A stretch of 64,000 nucleotides of DNA, from positions 620,001-684,000 of the forward strand of contig JAKNDB010000108.1 in the NCBI GenBank assembly GCA_024305405.1. Direction: 5' to 3'. The translations under genes and the position numbers were made by a program. Positions 26,293 to 37,055 of this stretch are shown here, one piece after another; the first letter of the stretch is position 1; every line of letters begins with the position of its first letter. The stretch comes from Dirofilaria immitis (taxonomy: Eukaryota > Nematoda > Chromadorea > Rhabditida > Onchocercidae). Under the pieces are notes generated by a model. The model was not told where the DNA came from. It saw only the letters and a list, made by a program, of their open reading frames with translations, and did not search any database.

Positions 26293-26364
26293 ACAAAAAC
26301 AAACAAACAGACAAATAAACAGAAAAATAAGCAAACAAACAAGCAAATAAACAAACAAACAAAT
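26293..26364 (+). repeat. (AAAC)n/(AAAT)n tract after the EGF-like gene
   Basis: AAACAAAC, AAATAAAC and AAGCAAAC tetranucleotides, with odd interruptions, starting about 40 bp past the stop codon. It is the reverse complement type of the tract at 23,470-23,526. AATAAA-like words here could serve as polyadenylation signals. Confidence 0.9.
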
Positions 26365-26967
26365 GAAAGTTTTATTTAAACACAAAAAAATTCATAAATA
26401 TATATATTTTCAGAAATTTTCAAAAATATGCTTAAAAAAAAGCGAATAAGAAATGCTTTCTTTTCCAAATAAATTTCTTATATTTTTCATTCCAATTTAT
26501 TTCATTTTTCAACTGATAGTTTTATCAATGCTTTAAATTGCTTTAAATCTCATTCTAATGTTTATTTCATGAATGGTGATAATTAATCCCAAAAAGTTAT
26601 ACCATATGTAAAATTGGTTGTTAAGGATGCTGTTGCATTTATCATTATTAGTATTCATAATTGTTTAGTATTATTATTATTTCCTTTTCTTCTTCTAATT
26701 ATTATTATTATTGATATTGATAATGATAATGATAGTGATAGCTAAATATTTTCTCTTACTGGGACATTCCCTCGTCTTTTTTTTCATTCTCGAAAATCAA
26801 AAAAAAAAAAGAAAGAAAAACGAAAAAGTGAGGAATTTCAATAATAATTAATTATGACTTATTCTTTCAATTATAGTATTTCTAGTATTGCAAAAAGAAT
26901 TTTAAATTGTGTTTTCGTTTTTTATTCTCTTTACATACTTTTAAAATTTGTTTAGGCATTTTTTTTT

Positions 26968-27003
26968 TTTTAGAATATTTGTTAATTAACAAATATTCTA
27001 AAA
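26968..27003. other. Perfect 36-bp palindrome
   Basis: 26968-26985 is the exact reverse complement of 26986-27003, with the centre at GTTAA/TTAAC and no loop. It can extrude as a cruciform. It lies about 720 bp past the EGF-like gene's stop codon. Confidence 0.9.
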
Positions 27004-27167
27004 TAATAAGAAGGTTTTTGTAATTTGTAAAATGAAATTCATCTCGATATCTATTATTTCAATATTTGTTTAATTTAATTATTTTATATTATTTATTTAC
27101 TTTTAATTTAATATCTTCTTTTTATGGCAAATTTGAAAATTTAATTTTTAATTTTTAATAAGATAAT

Positions 27168-27235
27168 AAAGAGGGAGAGAGAAAAAGGAGAGAGAAGGAG
27201 AGAGAGAGAGAGAGAGAGGGAGAGACGAGGAGAAT
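27168..27235 (+). repeat. GA-rich purine tract
   Basis: About 65 bp of GAGAGA and GGAGAGA on the + strand, with few interruptions. Confidence 0.92.
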
Positions 27236-28629
27236 GAAGTAAAAAGGAATAATATTACTTATATTCAAAGTTTTTAAATTTATTTTAATATAAATAACAA
27301 TGATAAATAGATATTTACTTATATAACAACATAAGACATAGCAACATTGTAAAATATTTATTCCCACTCTATACGTGTTTAAATTTTTGCGGGTAAATGA
27401 ATGTTTAGTAATATTATAGTTTATTAAATTATCATTCTCAAATTCGAGAAATATTATCGAGAAAAGCTTGGAAACAAAAAAAAAATATATGCATAATAAA
27501 TACTAAATGATATATAGAATTATTATAGATTATACCTGAGAAATTAATAAATTCTCGACGATATTAATATGAATTTAAAAAAAAAAAGGAAAAAATACGT
27601 AAAGTGCTATACCGCCACAAATTTATACATCCTATTACTACAACCTTTCATATGATATGATTATTAAATTTTAATTTTTCATATAATATACATATATTCA
27701 TTTATTATCTGCTTTGCTTCCTTAGATTATCTTATAAACTTGGCTCTAATTAGAATTGGCTCTTTTTTTTTGATAAATGTATCAAATTTTTAATATTATA
27801 TTATATTTTAATTTTAGTATTTTTCATTCATTTTTTTCCCCTTTCCTTTGTAATTTTTAACATTGATCTCAATTTGATAAATATTTTAATAAAAATGATT
27901 TCAATTGACACTTCAACATTTCTTCTTCGTATATTGATTAACGCAAAAGCGGTCCAGCCTAGGTTGTAAAATTTATCAAATACTGGTATTATGTTCGATA
28001 GATAGGCTTATTTGGAATGATATTTTTGTTGCTTTTTGTTGTTATAATACAAAATTTAACAGATATCGATGAGAAAGTAAATGAAACATTTATTTGGCCT
28101 AGTTCTTGGCTTCTTGGCTAAGATAATAATAGCATTTGAATCATTTATTTTTTTCTATCTTCACCTTTAATTTAATTAATTTTTCCATCGATTTAATAGC
28201 CATTTTATTGAATAATTCAAAAATACGAAAAAAAATATTCGTTTTTTTTTTTTTTATTTTTCATAATTTCCTGCTATAAAATGATATGTAATAAAAAGAT
28301 ATGATTGCATGTAAAATTCATTGCACAATTTATGAATAAATTATACTATCGTAAAATGTTGCAAATTCACAATTTGTTGTAGAAATGAAATTTGAAATGA
28401 TACTTATTAGCATTTTAATTAAAGAATAAAATAATAGTATCCGAAATTAGAATATATTTACAATAGATCGATAATATATGAATTGATATATATGCAACAA
28501 AGATAAAATTAATCATTTTAATTTTTGCTCATTAAAATTTAATTTATTATCAGTATGCATAATATTGTTGATAGAAGTAAATTCAAGAAAATTTAACTAT
28601 ATGTTTAATATTGACATTTCGTTTCGTAT

Positions 28630-29020
28630 ACTGATAATAATAATAATAACAATAACAATAATAATAACAATGACAAAAACAATGATAATAATAATAATAT
28701 CGTCAATGATGATAATAATAATAATAATAATAATAATAGCAATAGTGATAATAATAATAACAGTAATATCAATAATGGTAATAACAGTAACAATAATAAT
28801 AATAATAATAGTAGTAGCATTAGTGCTAATAGTAATAATAATTATTATTGATCATAATGATAATAATAATTATAAATAGCAAAATGGCATCAATGATAAT
28901 AATAATAATTATTATTATTAGTGATAATAATATTAATAATAAATGATAATAATAATAGTAATAATAATAATAAATGATAATAATTAATAATAATAATAAA
29001 TAATAATAATAATGATAATC
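28630..29020 (+). repeat. Long (AAT)n/(AAC)n/(GAT)n microsatellite
   Basis: Roughly 390 bp of AAT triplets mixed with AAC, AGT and GAT. Open frames of isoleucine and leucine on both strands are by-products of the triplet period. Confidence 0.95.
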
Positions 29021-29908
29021 ACTTTATTTGCTTCAAATTTCCATCAATTATACATGCATATTTTTTTCGCCCATTTATCGTTCAAAAACATATCAAATTA
29101 AAAAAAAATTTTTTTTTAAAAATGATTATATCGATCTGTAAACAGCTCTTTTTTGATGAATTAAACCCAAACGAATGAATGAATGATTCAAATTGATCGG
29201 TTTAACTAGTTCTTCAATCGAGCAAAATAATTCGATAAAATGGAATCAAATAATATATATATATATATCGTGACAAATGTTGAATCTATTTAAGAGAACT
29301 TATTGACCACTTATCTGATGAATTCGTTTCTTTCTTGATCATCTATCTATTTGCATTTATATGAGGATATGAATAACTTAAGTTAATCTCAGATGGATAT
29401 ATTTATTATAATTTTATAAATAATCTTATTTATTTTATGATTCTAATTTTTATACAGTTCTGAAATTTCTGAATGATAGCTAAATAAACAATATCATATC
29501 GTTATCATTAAAAATTATTACAATTCTTTTTCTGAAAAAAAAGATTAAAAAATTTAAAAAAGTAAATATACAATATTTTATCGTTATCATTAAAATAAAA
29601 AATCTTATCGAAATGTAAGCTTATTTTTTTTTCAAAATTATTAAAAATATTTAACAATAAAAAAAAAATTTATCGAATTGATTATTTTACACTTTTTTAT
29701 TTTTGATTTTACAACATTTTAAAAATGGTGATCAATGAATTTGAAAAAGAAGGTTAAATTGAGGTAAATGGGGAAAAAAGGTATAGAAGAGATGAATGAT
29801 AAAATAATAATAAAGGTGAGGAGGTAAAGGAGGAAGAGAAGTGATGATGAGAGAATATTGTATGAAAGCACTTTTTAATTCAACTAAACCGGTTGGACAA
29901 ATATTTGA

Positions 29909-29969
29909 ATGCTTGTGATTAAATGGAATATGGAAAGATTAAGCATTTCCGTGGCCGATCGGATGACAG
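29909..29969 (+). other. Candidate first exon of the MAM-domain gene
   Basis: An ATG at 29,909 opens a 20-codon frame that ends, with one spare base, at a canonical donor (GACAG|GTAAGAGG). That phase fits the acceptor at 31,743 exactly, across a 1.77-kb intron. Against it, the peptide has no signal sequence, which a MAM protein would normally have, so an undetected exon elsewhere may be the true start. Confidence 0.3.
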
Positions 29970-29977
29970 GTAAGAGG

Positions 29978-30115
29978 ATGTAAAATGGGAGGGAATGAAA
30001 TTTAATAGATATCCATCATCATCTATCTATCTATCCGATTGAGGTAGTGGACAGGACAGTGACAAACAAATGATTCAATTCCTAAGTTGAACTAAACTGA
30101 TACTGTTTTCGCATC

Positions 30116-30150
<35 letters not shown>

Positions 30151-31743
30151 GTTTCATCAATCATTGACCATTTGCTTTTCTTTCTATTACTTTTATTTCG
30201 CATTCCTATATTTATGTAAGTTGAAATTTCTTCTTTTTTTTTGTTTTTTAGATAATCTAAAATTTAAATAATCATAAAGAATCGAAAATTCAATTAATTC
30301 TACAATTTAAATAATCATAGAGATGAAGAATTGGAAATTCAATTAATTTTAAAACCTTAATAATCAAACAAATAATAATAATTCTAATTGTCTTGAATTT
30401 ATCTATGGTCAAAATAAAAATGATAATAATAGATAATAGATGATAGCAATTGTTGCAATAACTATTTATTATTAAATTGAAAATAGTGCTAGTGATAGTA
30501 ATAGACGATAGCAATTATATTAATGATTAATTATGATAATGACCATGATCAATCATTATAACTATCACATAATAACAACTTATTGAATATGAAGATAGGA
30601 ATATTTTGCTAATTTTTATTTTATTTTCTAATAATAAGTTTTAAATAAATGATAAGACTAATTTAGGAAATCGAATAGGGATGAAATATTTTTGAATATT
30701 TAAATAATAAATTATTATCAATCAACTGATAATTATATTGATAATTCTTGGAAAACATTCAAGAATTCAGTTTTGTCTTCCCATTTTTAATTCAAAAAAA
30801 AAAGGGTATGGAAATTCAAATTTTTTATCAGTTATTTTTGTATTTTGTTAAATTGATAAATAATATCATATAATTTTATATATTGGATTAAAGATTCTTT
30901 TGCTATCTTTTATCTCATTTTTAATATTTGTTCAATTTATCAACAATAAATTGATAATATATTCTTATCAACAAAATTATAAGAAATCAATTGAAACGTG
31001 TAATTATTACTGCAATATGTTTTTTAAGTTTTTATTAGAAGCTATTCTTAATGCTTTGCAAATGATCGTTTTTATCAGTATTTTTTTATTCAAATACATT
31101 ATTATCAATATTTTCATCTATTATTTTAAAATTTTTTATCAGTATTTATTATTGTAAAATAGATTTTTATTACATTTTAAAGTAGAATTTTTAGTTCGAT
31201 GAAATATGATAAGATAATTCGTTTACTTCATTTCATAGAATTTTCAATTCATTTTAATTTCAAACCAATTTTTAATTTATAAACAAAAATAGATGTTTAT
31301 AAATTTAGGAAAAAAAATTTGTAAACAAAATTAAAAATTAAAAAAATTTATGAACCATTTTTTCTAATTTGTAAACAAAAATAGATATTTTTTTTGCAAT
31401 TCGAGAAAAAAATTTAAGGATGAAATTAGTTAAAAATGTTGAAATTATATTTGTTTATTTATTACTTTCAAAATATACAATAATATATAAATTTACAATT
31501 AGTCAAATTATATTTATTATTCCACTATTAATATTTTGCAATATTTTATATAAAAACAAAAATAAATATTGCAACAAATTTTTAACCTAAAAATTAATTC
31601 ATAAAATGTTTGCTATTTCGAGAATTTTCTTTTTTTTTTATTTTTGATAAAAAAATAAGTTTAAATCCAAAGTCAAAAGTTTAATCCATGCATAATACGA
31701 TGATTAATTTAATTATAAAAAATAAAATGACCATAATATTTAG
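29978..31743. other. AT-rich stretch upstream of the first firm MAM exon
   Basis: Contains a GATCATC-type ATC microsatellite at about 30,116-30,152. Otherwise it is AT-rich with no open frame that starts with ATG and joins the MAM gene in phase. It is either the first intron or intergenic DNA. Confidence 0.45.
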
Positions 31744-34700
31744 GTCGAGGATGCTTACCACCACCACCTTACTATGGAACTTATCCGTCATATCAGACAG
31801 CCTTATCAGGTTATTCATGCTATTAAATAATTTGTTGTTTTTCAAATTATTAAATAATAGAAATATTTTTTTATCATATCAAATTTTATTTAAAATTTCT
31901 GATAGATATATAAATTGTCAAAAATTAATTAAAATATTCTATACTTTTGTCAAAATTATCCCATAATTCAGTAACAATGATAATATTTTTTTTTGTATTT
32001 CTCGGAGAAAAAATTTTACAAATTTTAAAATTTTAAATTAAAAATTGAAATTTTAAGGTGGTATCGTACGACCATATGCTGATTCAGCTAATTTAAATAC
32101 CATAAACAATGAGCATCCATCATTGTTTGCTGCACCATCAAATCTAGGAGAAAATTTGGACGTTATACAGACAACATCAGATTTAAATTGCCGTAGATTT
32201 GATAGTGATTGTCGATGGTCGAATACAAATGATGATGAACTGGATTGGAAAGTATTGATGTCAACACCGGAAGCTGAATCATTAATCAGTATGCTTCAAA
32301 CAGTAACTCCTCATCTTCCAGGTCAAGCAATTAGTAATCATTTTGTATTTTATTCTTAAAATTCCAAAATTTTCGAAAATCTCGAATCAACTTTGATTGA
32401 TACCATTCCATTCTTAAAATTCCAAAATCTCGAATTAACTTTAGCAAGCTATAATTTTGATAACCTTTGTAACCTATAAATGCGAATCTGATCATATGAT
32501 AACAGTATTAGTAATGCTGTAGTAGTTGTTGTAGTGGTGGCCGTTGTTGGTTGCCGTCGTTGGTCGTGCACCGTTGCCGTCGTCGTCGCGCGGCCGTCGT
32601 TGGTCAGCTGGCCGCTGGTCGCCGCCGTTGCGTGGTGCCGCTGTCGCGCGTGCTGGTCGCTGCCGGTAGTGTTGCCGTTGCTGCCGTGGTCGTCGGTGTT
32701 GCCGTTGCTGGTGGCGGTCGTGGCTGGTTGTCGTGGTGGTCGTCGCCGCTGGTGGCCGGTGTGCTGGCTGGTGCTGCCGCCGCCGTCGTGCTGCCAGCTG
32801 CCGGTGCTGCCGGTGCGTCGCTGCGTGGTCGGTGCGCTGGTGCCGTGGCTGCCGGTGGCCGCTGGTGCTGGCGCGTGGTGGCTGCTGCTGCGCCAGCGCT
32901 GCCGCTGCTGGTGCCGTGCTGTGGTGGTGCGTGCTGGTGCTGTTGGTGGTGGTTGTGGCTGGTGGTGGTGCGTCGTTAGTAGTGGCTAGTGGTTGTCGTA
33001 GTCGGTGGTGGCTGGTGGCGGTGCAGTGGTGCTGTGGCTGGTGTTGGTGCTGGTGGTTGGTGGTATTGGCCGTGGTGGTGGTCGTGGTGGTGGTGGTGGT
33101 GGTGACGCTGGTGGTGCTGGTGGCTGGTGGTGTTGGTGGTGGCTGGTGGTGGTGTTGCCGCTGTGGTGCTGGTTGGTGGTGGTGTTGGTGGTAGTGGTAG
33201 CTGGTGGTGGTGGTGGTGGTGGTGGTGGTAGTGGTGGTGGCTGGTGCTGGTGGCTGATTGTGTAGTGGTGGCGCTGGTGGTGGTGGTGTTGGTGGTGCGT
33301 GGTGGTGGTGGTGGTGGTGGTGGTAGTGGTGGTGGTGGTGTGTAGTGGTGGTGGTGCTGCTGCTGCTGGTGGTGCTGATGGTGGTGGTGGTGGTAGCTGG
33401 TGGTGGTGTTGGTGGTGGTGGTGGTTGCTGGTGGTGGTGCTGCTGGTGGCTAGTTGGTGGTGGTGGTGGTGCTGGTGGTGGTGGTGGTAGCTGCTGGTGT
33501 TGGTGGTGCTGGTGGTGCTGTTGTGGTGGTGGTGGTGGTGTTGCTGCTGGTGGTGGTGGTGGTAGTGGTGCTGTTGCTGGTGGTGGTGGTGGTGGTGGTG
33601 GTAGTGGTAGCTGCTGTAGTAGTGGTGGTGGTAGCAGTAGTAGCTGCGTAGTGGCTGGCAGTGGTAGTGTAGTAGTAGTAGAGTGGTAGTAGTGAGTAGT
33701 AGTAGTAGTAGTAACTTTATGAAAGTAACAAATATCAATTCCATTATTTATTTTGACATCATTTCATTTAATTTATCGAATAATTTAAAATAAAAATTAA
33801 TTAAAATAAAAACTTTTGATAATTTGTAATGTCGAGAAATATTCGTTTTTCCGTTAATTTATTGCTATAAATTATCAGCAAATTAAACTAATCAATACTT
33901 TTAACTATAAACAATATAATAAATTATTCGCATTATTTTAACTATTATATTTTTAACAGATAAAAAAGTTTATTTTTTTTTTTATTTAATAAATTATTTC
34001 AATAATTTTTAGATGCAACAGCAGCAGTACTTTTATCCGGTAATCGTAATACATATGATAGTGGACAACTTGTTTCCGATTTATTACCATGTATTGTAAC
34101 ACCATTACAACTTACTGCTACAGCTTGGCGATCCTCTTCTTCAAATGGTCCATTTCAACAACAACAACAACAACAGCAACAACCAAATTTGCAGATTTGC
34201 AGCCGTAATGCATATACCGATCAACCATATTCAAATTGTAACCTGTTTCCTATACAAAATGGTGTACCAGTTACCGTAAATGTACCTATACCACGTGATC
34301 CTACTACACCTGCTCAGGTGTTGTTTAAATTTTATAACCGATCAAGATGATCAGTGAATTTAATATATATCATATATGTATAACTATACATATAACATAT
34401 ATTAAAATAATGTTATATCATTAAAAATTTTCAACTTAAATCTTATTATTATTAAATCTTATTACTTAAAAATAAATTAATAACTTAAATTTGAAATAAA
34501 TAAAAAGCATAAAAGAAACTTTGTATCTAAATTAATTCACAATTTATAACACTAAATTTGTATTAATATATTTTTTTAATATCTAAATTCTAATTTGTTA
34601 TTTGAGAAGCGATAATTATAGCACAAATACTTTTACTTGAAAATATTTAAAAACTTCCTGAGAAAATATCAGATTAAAAATTTGTTATTTAAAACTGTCA

Positions 34701-37055
34701 CTAATATCATCATTATCATGATGTTTTAATTTCTCGATAACTATGACAATAAATTCTTGACAATCTGATTGTAAATAAAAAGTTTTGTAGCAATACTGAT
34801 AGAAATAGATTAAAATTTCTTTAACTAAAATTACTACGTTTTAGATTGTTTTGTTGGGTGATAATTTTGTTGGAAAATATGGTGCGATATTTGTGCAAGA
34901 TATTATTGTGGATGGTGATATAGTACCAGATTGTACTGTGATAACATCATTTCCCAGGAAACAACATTACGATAAACAACACTTGCAACAGAGCAAACAT
35001 CTAATTCCTCTGAATAATTTTCAAGATTCTTCTAGCTTTGTCAAAAATCATGAATTAAGTCCCATGCAAAAAGTATTCAATTTACGCCAACCATCTAAAT
35101 TACAATCTGCAGCATCTTCAATATCAGATTCACTGATAGTTGAATGCCTGAAATTATCCTGCAATCCTGCTCGTAAGATCTTATTATAATAATTGATTGC
35201 TTATCATTTATAAAAATAGAAAATACAAATTTTGTCCATTACCTTGCTTAATGATCAGAATTGAAAAACTTAATCAAAAAGAAAAAATAACAAAATTTTT
35301 GATATCATTAAAATCTGTTTATATTGTTATCAAATTAAGATATTTCATTCATGATAAGTTATCATAACTTACTATTAACGGTTACTTTATGAATAATTCG
35401 TTCATCATAATTAATTAAGCGTAATTAAAATGATGACCTAAATTAGCATTATTTCTTTTTTCGACTTATCATATGTATCACGGAACATAGTATTGCAAAA
35501 ATGTTTGCCGTAACTTTTTCGTAGAATCGTCCTTCTGATATTTTTAATTATAAATACCTAATAATTGATAATGTAAGCTTTAAAAATAGCGATTCTGCAA
35601 TATTAATAAAGTTGCAGAAAAAGAATGCGGTTGGAAAACAGGTACTCCTGGATGGGTAGCATCGAGAGGAATTGATAACTTATCAAATCCGTTAACCAGT
35701 ATTACTGCACCACCTGATGGCACGAATGCATTTCTTGTAACATCATTTAGCAGTAATTCCAAAAATTCTATCCGTCAAATTATCAGCCCACTGATAAATA
35801 TTCCAACTTCGACAAAACCTATCTATTTTTGCTTCTATGAATATTTCGCTCTTGAAGGTGCACATTTTACAATGTGCATTGATGCACTTAGCAAAGGATG
35901 CTTTTATTCAAAAATAAATGTTTCCAAAGATGACGATTTACAGGTAATCGTTAATTAATAATTAAAATCGTTTACTCATTATTCACTTAATTATTCAATA
36001 AAATGATTATGAAATAAATGTTGTATTAATAAATTATCAATTCATCCTATCCTGAGATCAATCAATGTTGATATATTTTATAGTTAAAATGTTACTTTAC
36101 GGCAGATATAACGTTGATCAATTTCTGGAAAAAAAATACAATTCTTATGTTCAATTATCAAAATATAATTTCTGATGATTTTTTTATGGCATAGAAATGA
36201 AGAAACTTCTAATATAATTCATATAATTATTGATTTTATATAATTTACATCCTATACAAATTTTGTTATTCAAATACTTTTCTTCTTTTTCTTGTAGAAA
36301 ATATAATGGATAAAATTTGATCCAATAAAATTAAAATTTTGTCCCCAATTTAAAGTATTAAAGTTATCAAGAGATTATACTTCGTACCTGAACAATTGTT
36401 AGATTGCTTAGAGCATTAAGTTTAATCAGTATCGGATAATACTACAATTGGAAAATGAATGTTATAAATAGATTTTTATGCTCAACTAAGCAACCTCAAT
36501 AAACTTTTATTATTCACTATTTCAAACATTTGTTCTATTATGCAAAAATAAAAAATTCATTTTTCTCTCAATGAATTGAATTTGTGGTAATTTTTAAATG
36601 ATATATTTATCTATGCTTACTTATCTTTTTTTTTTTTAATCAGAAATAAAATTGAACTGAAAGATGGAATTATTCGAGAAATTTGCCATTTTTTTCTCAT
36701 TTTCAAATTTAATTTCAAATTTCTAACATGAACATATTTAGGCAAATAGACGATGGAATTTTCAATGCACCAAATTACCAATTGGAACATATAAGGTTGA
36801 TTCAGTTATTTCATAGCATTTAAATCAGAAAAACTTTTTTTCTTTTTTAAAATTAACTTATTCAATTAAACTTTGTGAAAGTTTTTTTCCTCTCCTAATC
36901 AAAATTCTAAAAAAAAAAAGAAAAAATAAACATTTTTTATTTTTTTGATTCAGATATATATTTCGGCAGAAAATAATGAATCAAATCAAGGTGATATTGG
37001 ATTTGTTCCATTACGATTAAGTCAAGATTTGGCTGGCAATGATCCGATCTGTTAA
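31744..37055 (+). CDS. Protein with two MAM-like domains (5' end uncertain)
   Basis: Seven firm exons in phase: 31744-31809, 32058-32321, 34013-34317, 34845-35172, 35618-35943, 36742-36795 and 36954-37055 (1445 nt, about 481 residues). A short proline/tyrosine-rich start (GCLPPPPYYGTYPSYQTAL) leads into a first MAM-like domain. It opens with a DLNC...CRW...DDELDW signature, continues through AAVLLSG and LPCIVTPLQLTATAW, and ends with VPIP...IVLLGDNFVGKYGAIFVQDI. After a Ser/Gln-rich linker a second, less typical copy starts at ECGWKTGTPGW and ends GDIGFVPLRL just before the stop. MAM domains are extracellular adhesion or oligomerisation modules. A run of about nine Gln interrupts the first domain. 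The exon-2 to exon-3 intron holds the 1.2-kb GC-rich tract. No signal peptide or membrane segment is visible in these exons, so the N-terminus is probably incomplete. Confidence 0.78.
32525..33712 (+). repeat. GC-rich, A-depleted triplet tract in an intron
   Basis: About 1.2 kb built almost only of GTG, GTT, GCT, GCC, GGT and CGT triplets on the + strand, with hardly any A. The left third is rich in GCC/CGT; the right two thirds are mainly TGG/GTG with TGC and TAG. Both edges fade into GTAGTAGTAG. Open frames run through it on both strands (up to 252 codons) only because stop codons need A on one strand or are rare in this composition. It lies wholly within the MAM gene intron 32,322-34,012. 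Confidence 0.93.

Larger units (their letters stand above)
26365..29900. other. AT-rich intergenic DNA, microsatellite-rich
   Basis: It includes a perfect 36-bp palindrome (26,968-27,003), a GA-rich tract (about 27,168-27,235) and a very long AAT/GAT microsatellite (about 28,630-29,020). No exon chain was found. Confidence 0.5.

Noticed and set aside
28565..28879. Ile/Leu-rich frames on both strands
   Set aside because: Products of the AAT/GAT microsatellite.
32534..33194. Several overlapping + strand open frames rich in Val, Cys, Trp and Ala
   Set aside because: They arise from the A-free triplet tract, have no splice or start context, and lie in an intron of the MAM gene.
32525..33712. 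Horizontally acquired GC-rich DNA
   Set aside because: It is low-complexity triplet repeat with fading GTA edges and contains no gene; local expansion explains it better.
32986..33744. 252-codon minus-strand frame rich in His, Thr and Pro
   Set aside because: Pure by-product of CAC/CAA/ACC triplets; no conserved domain.
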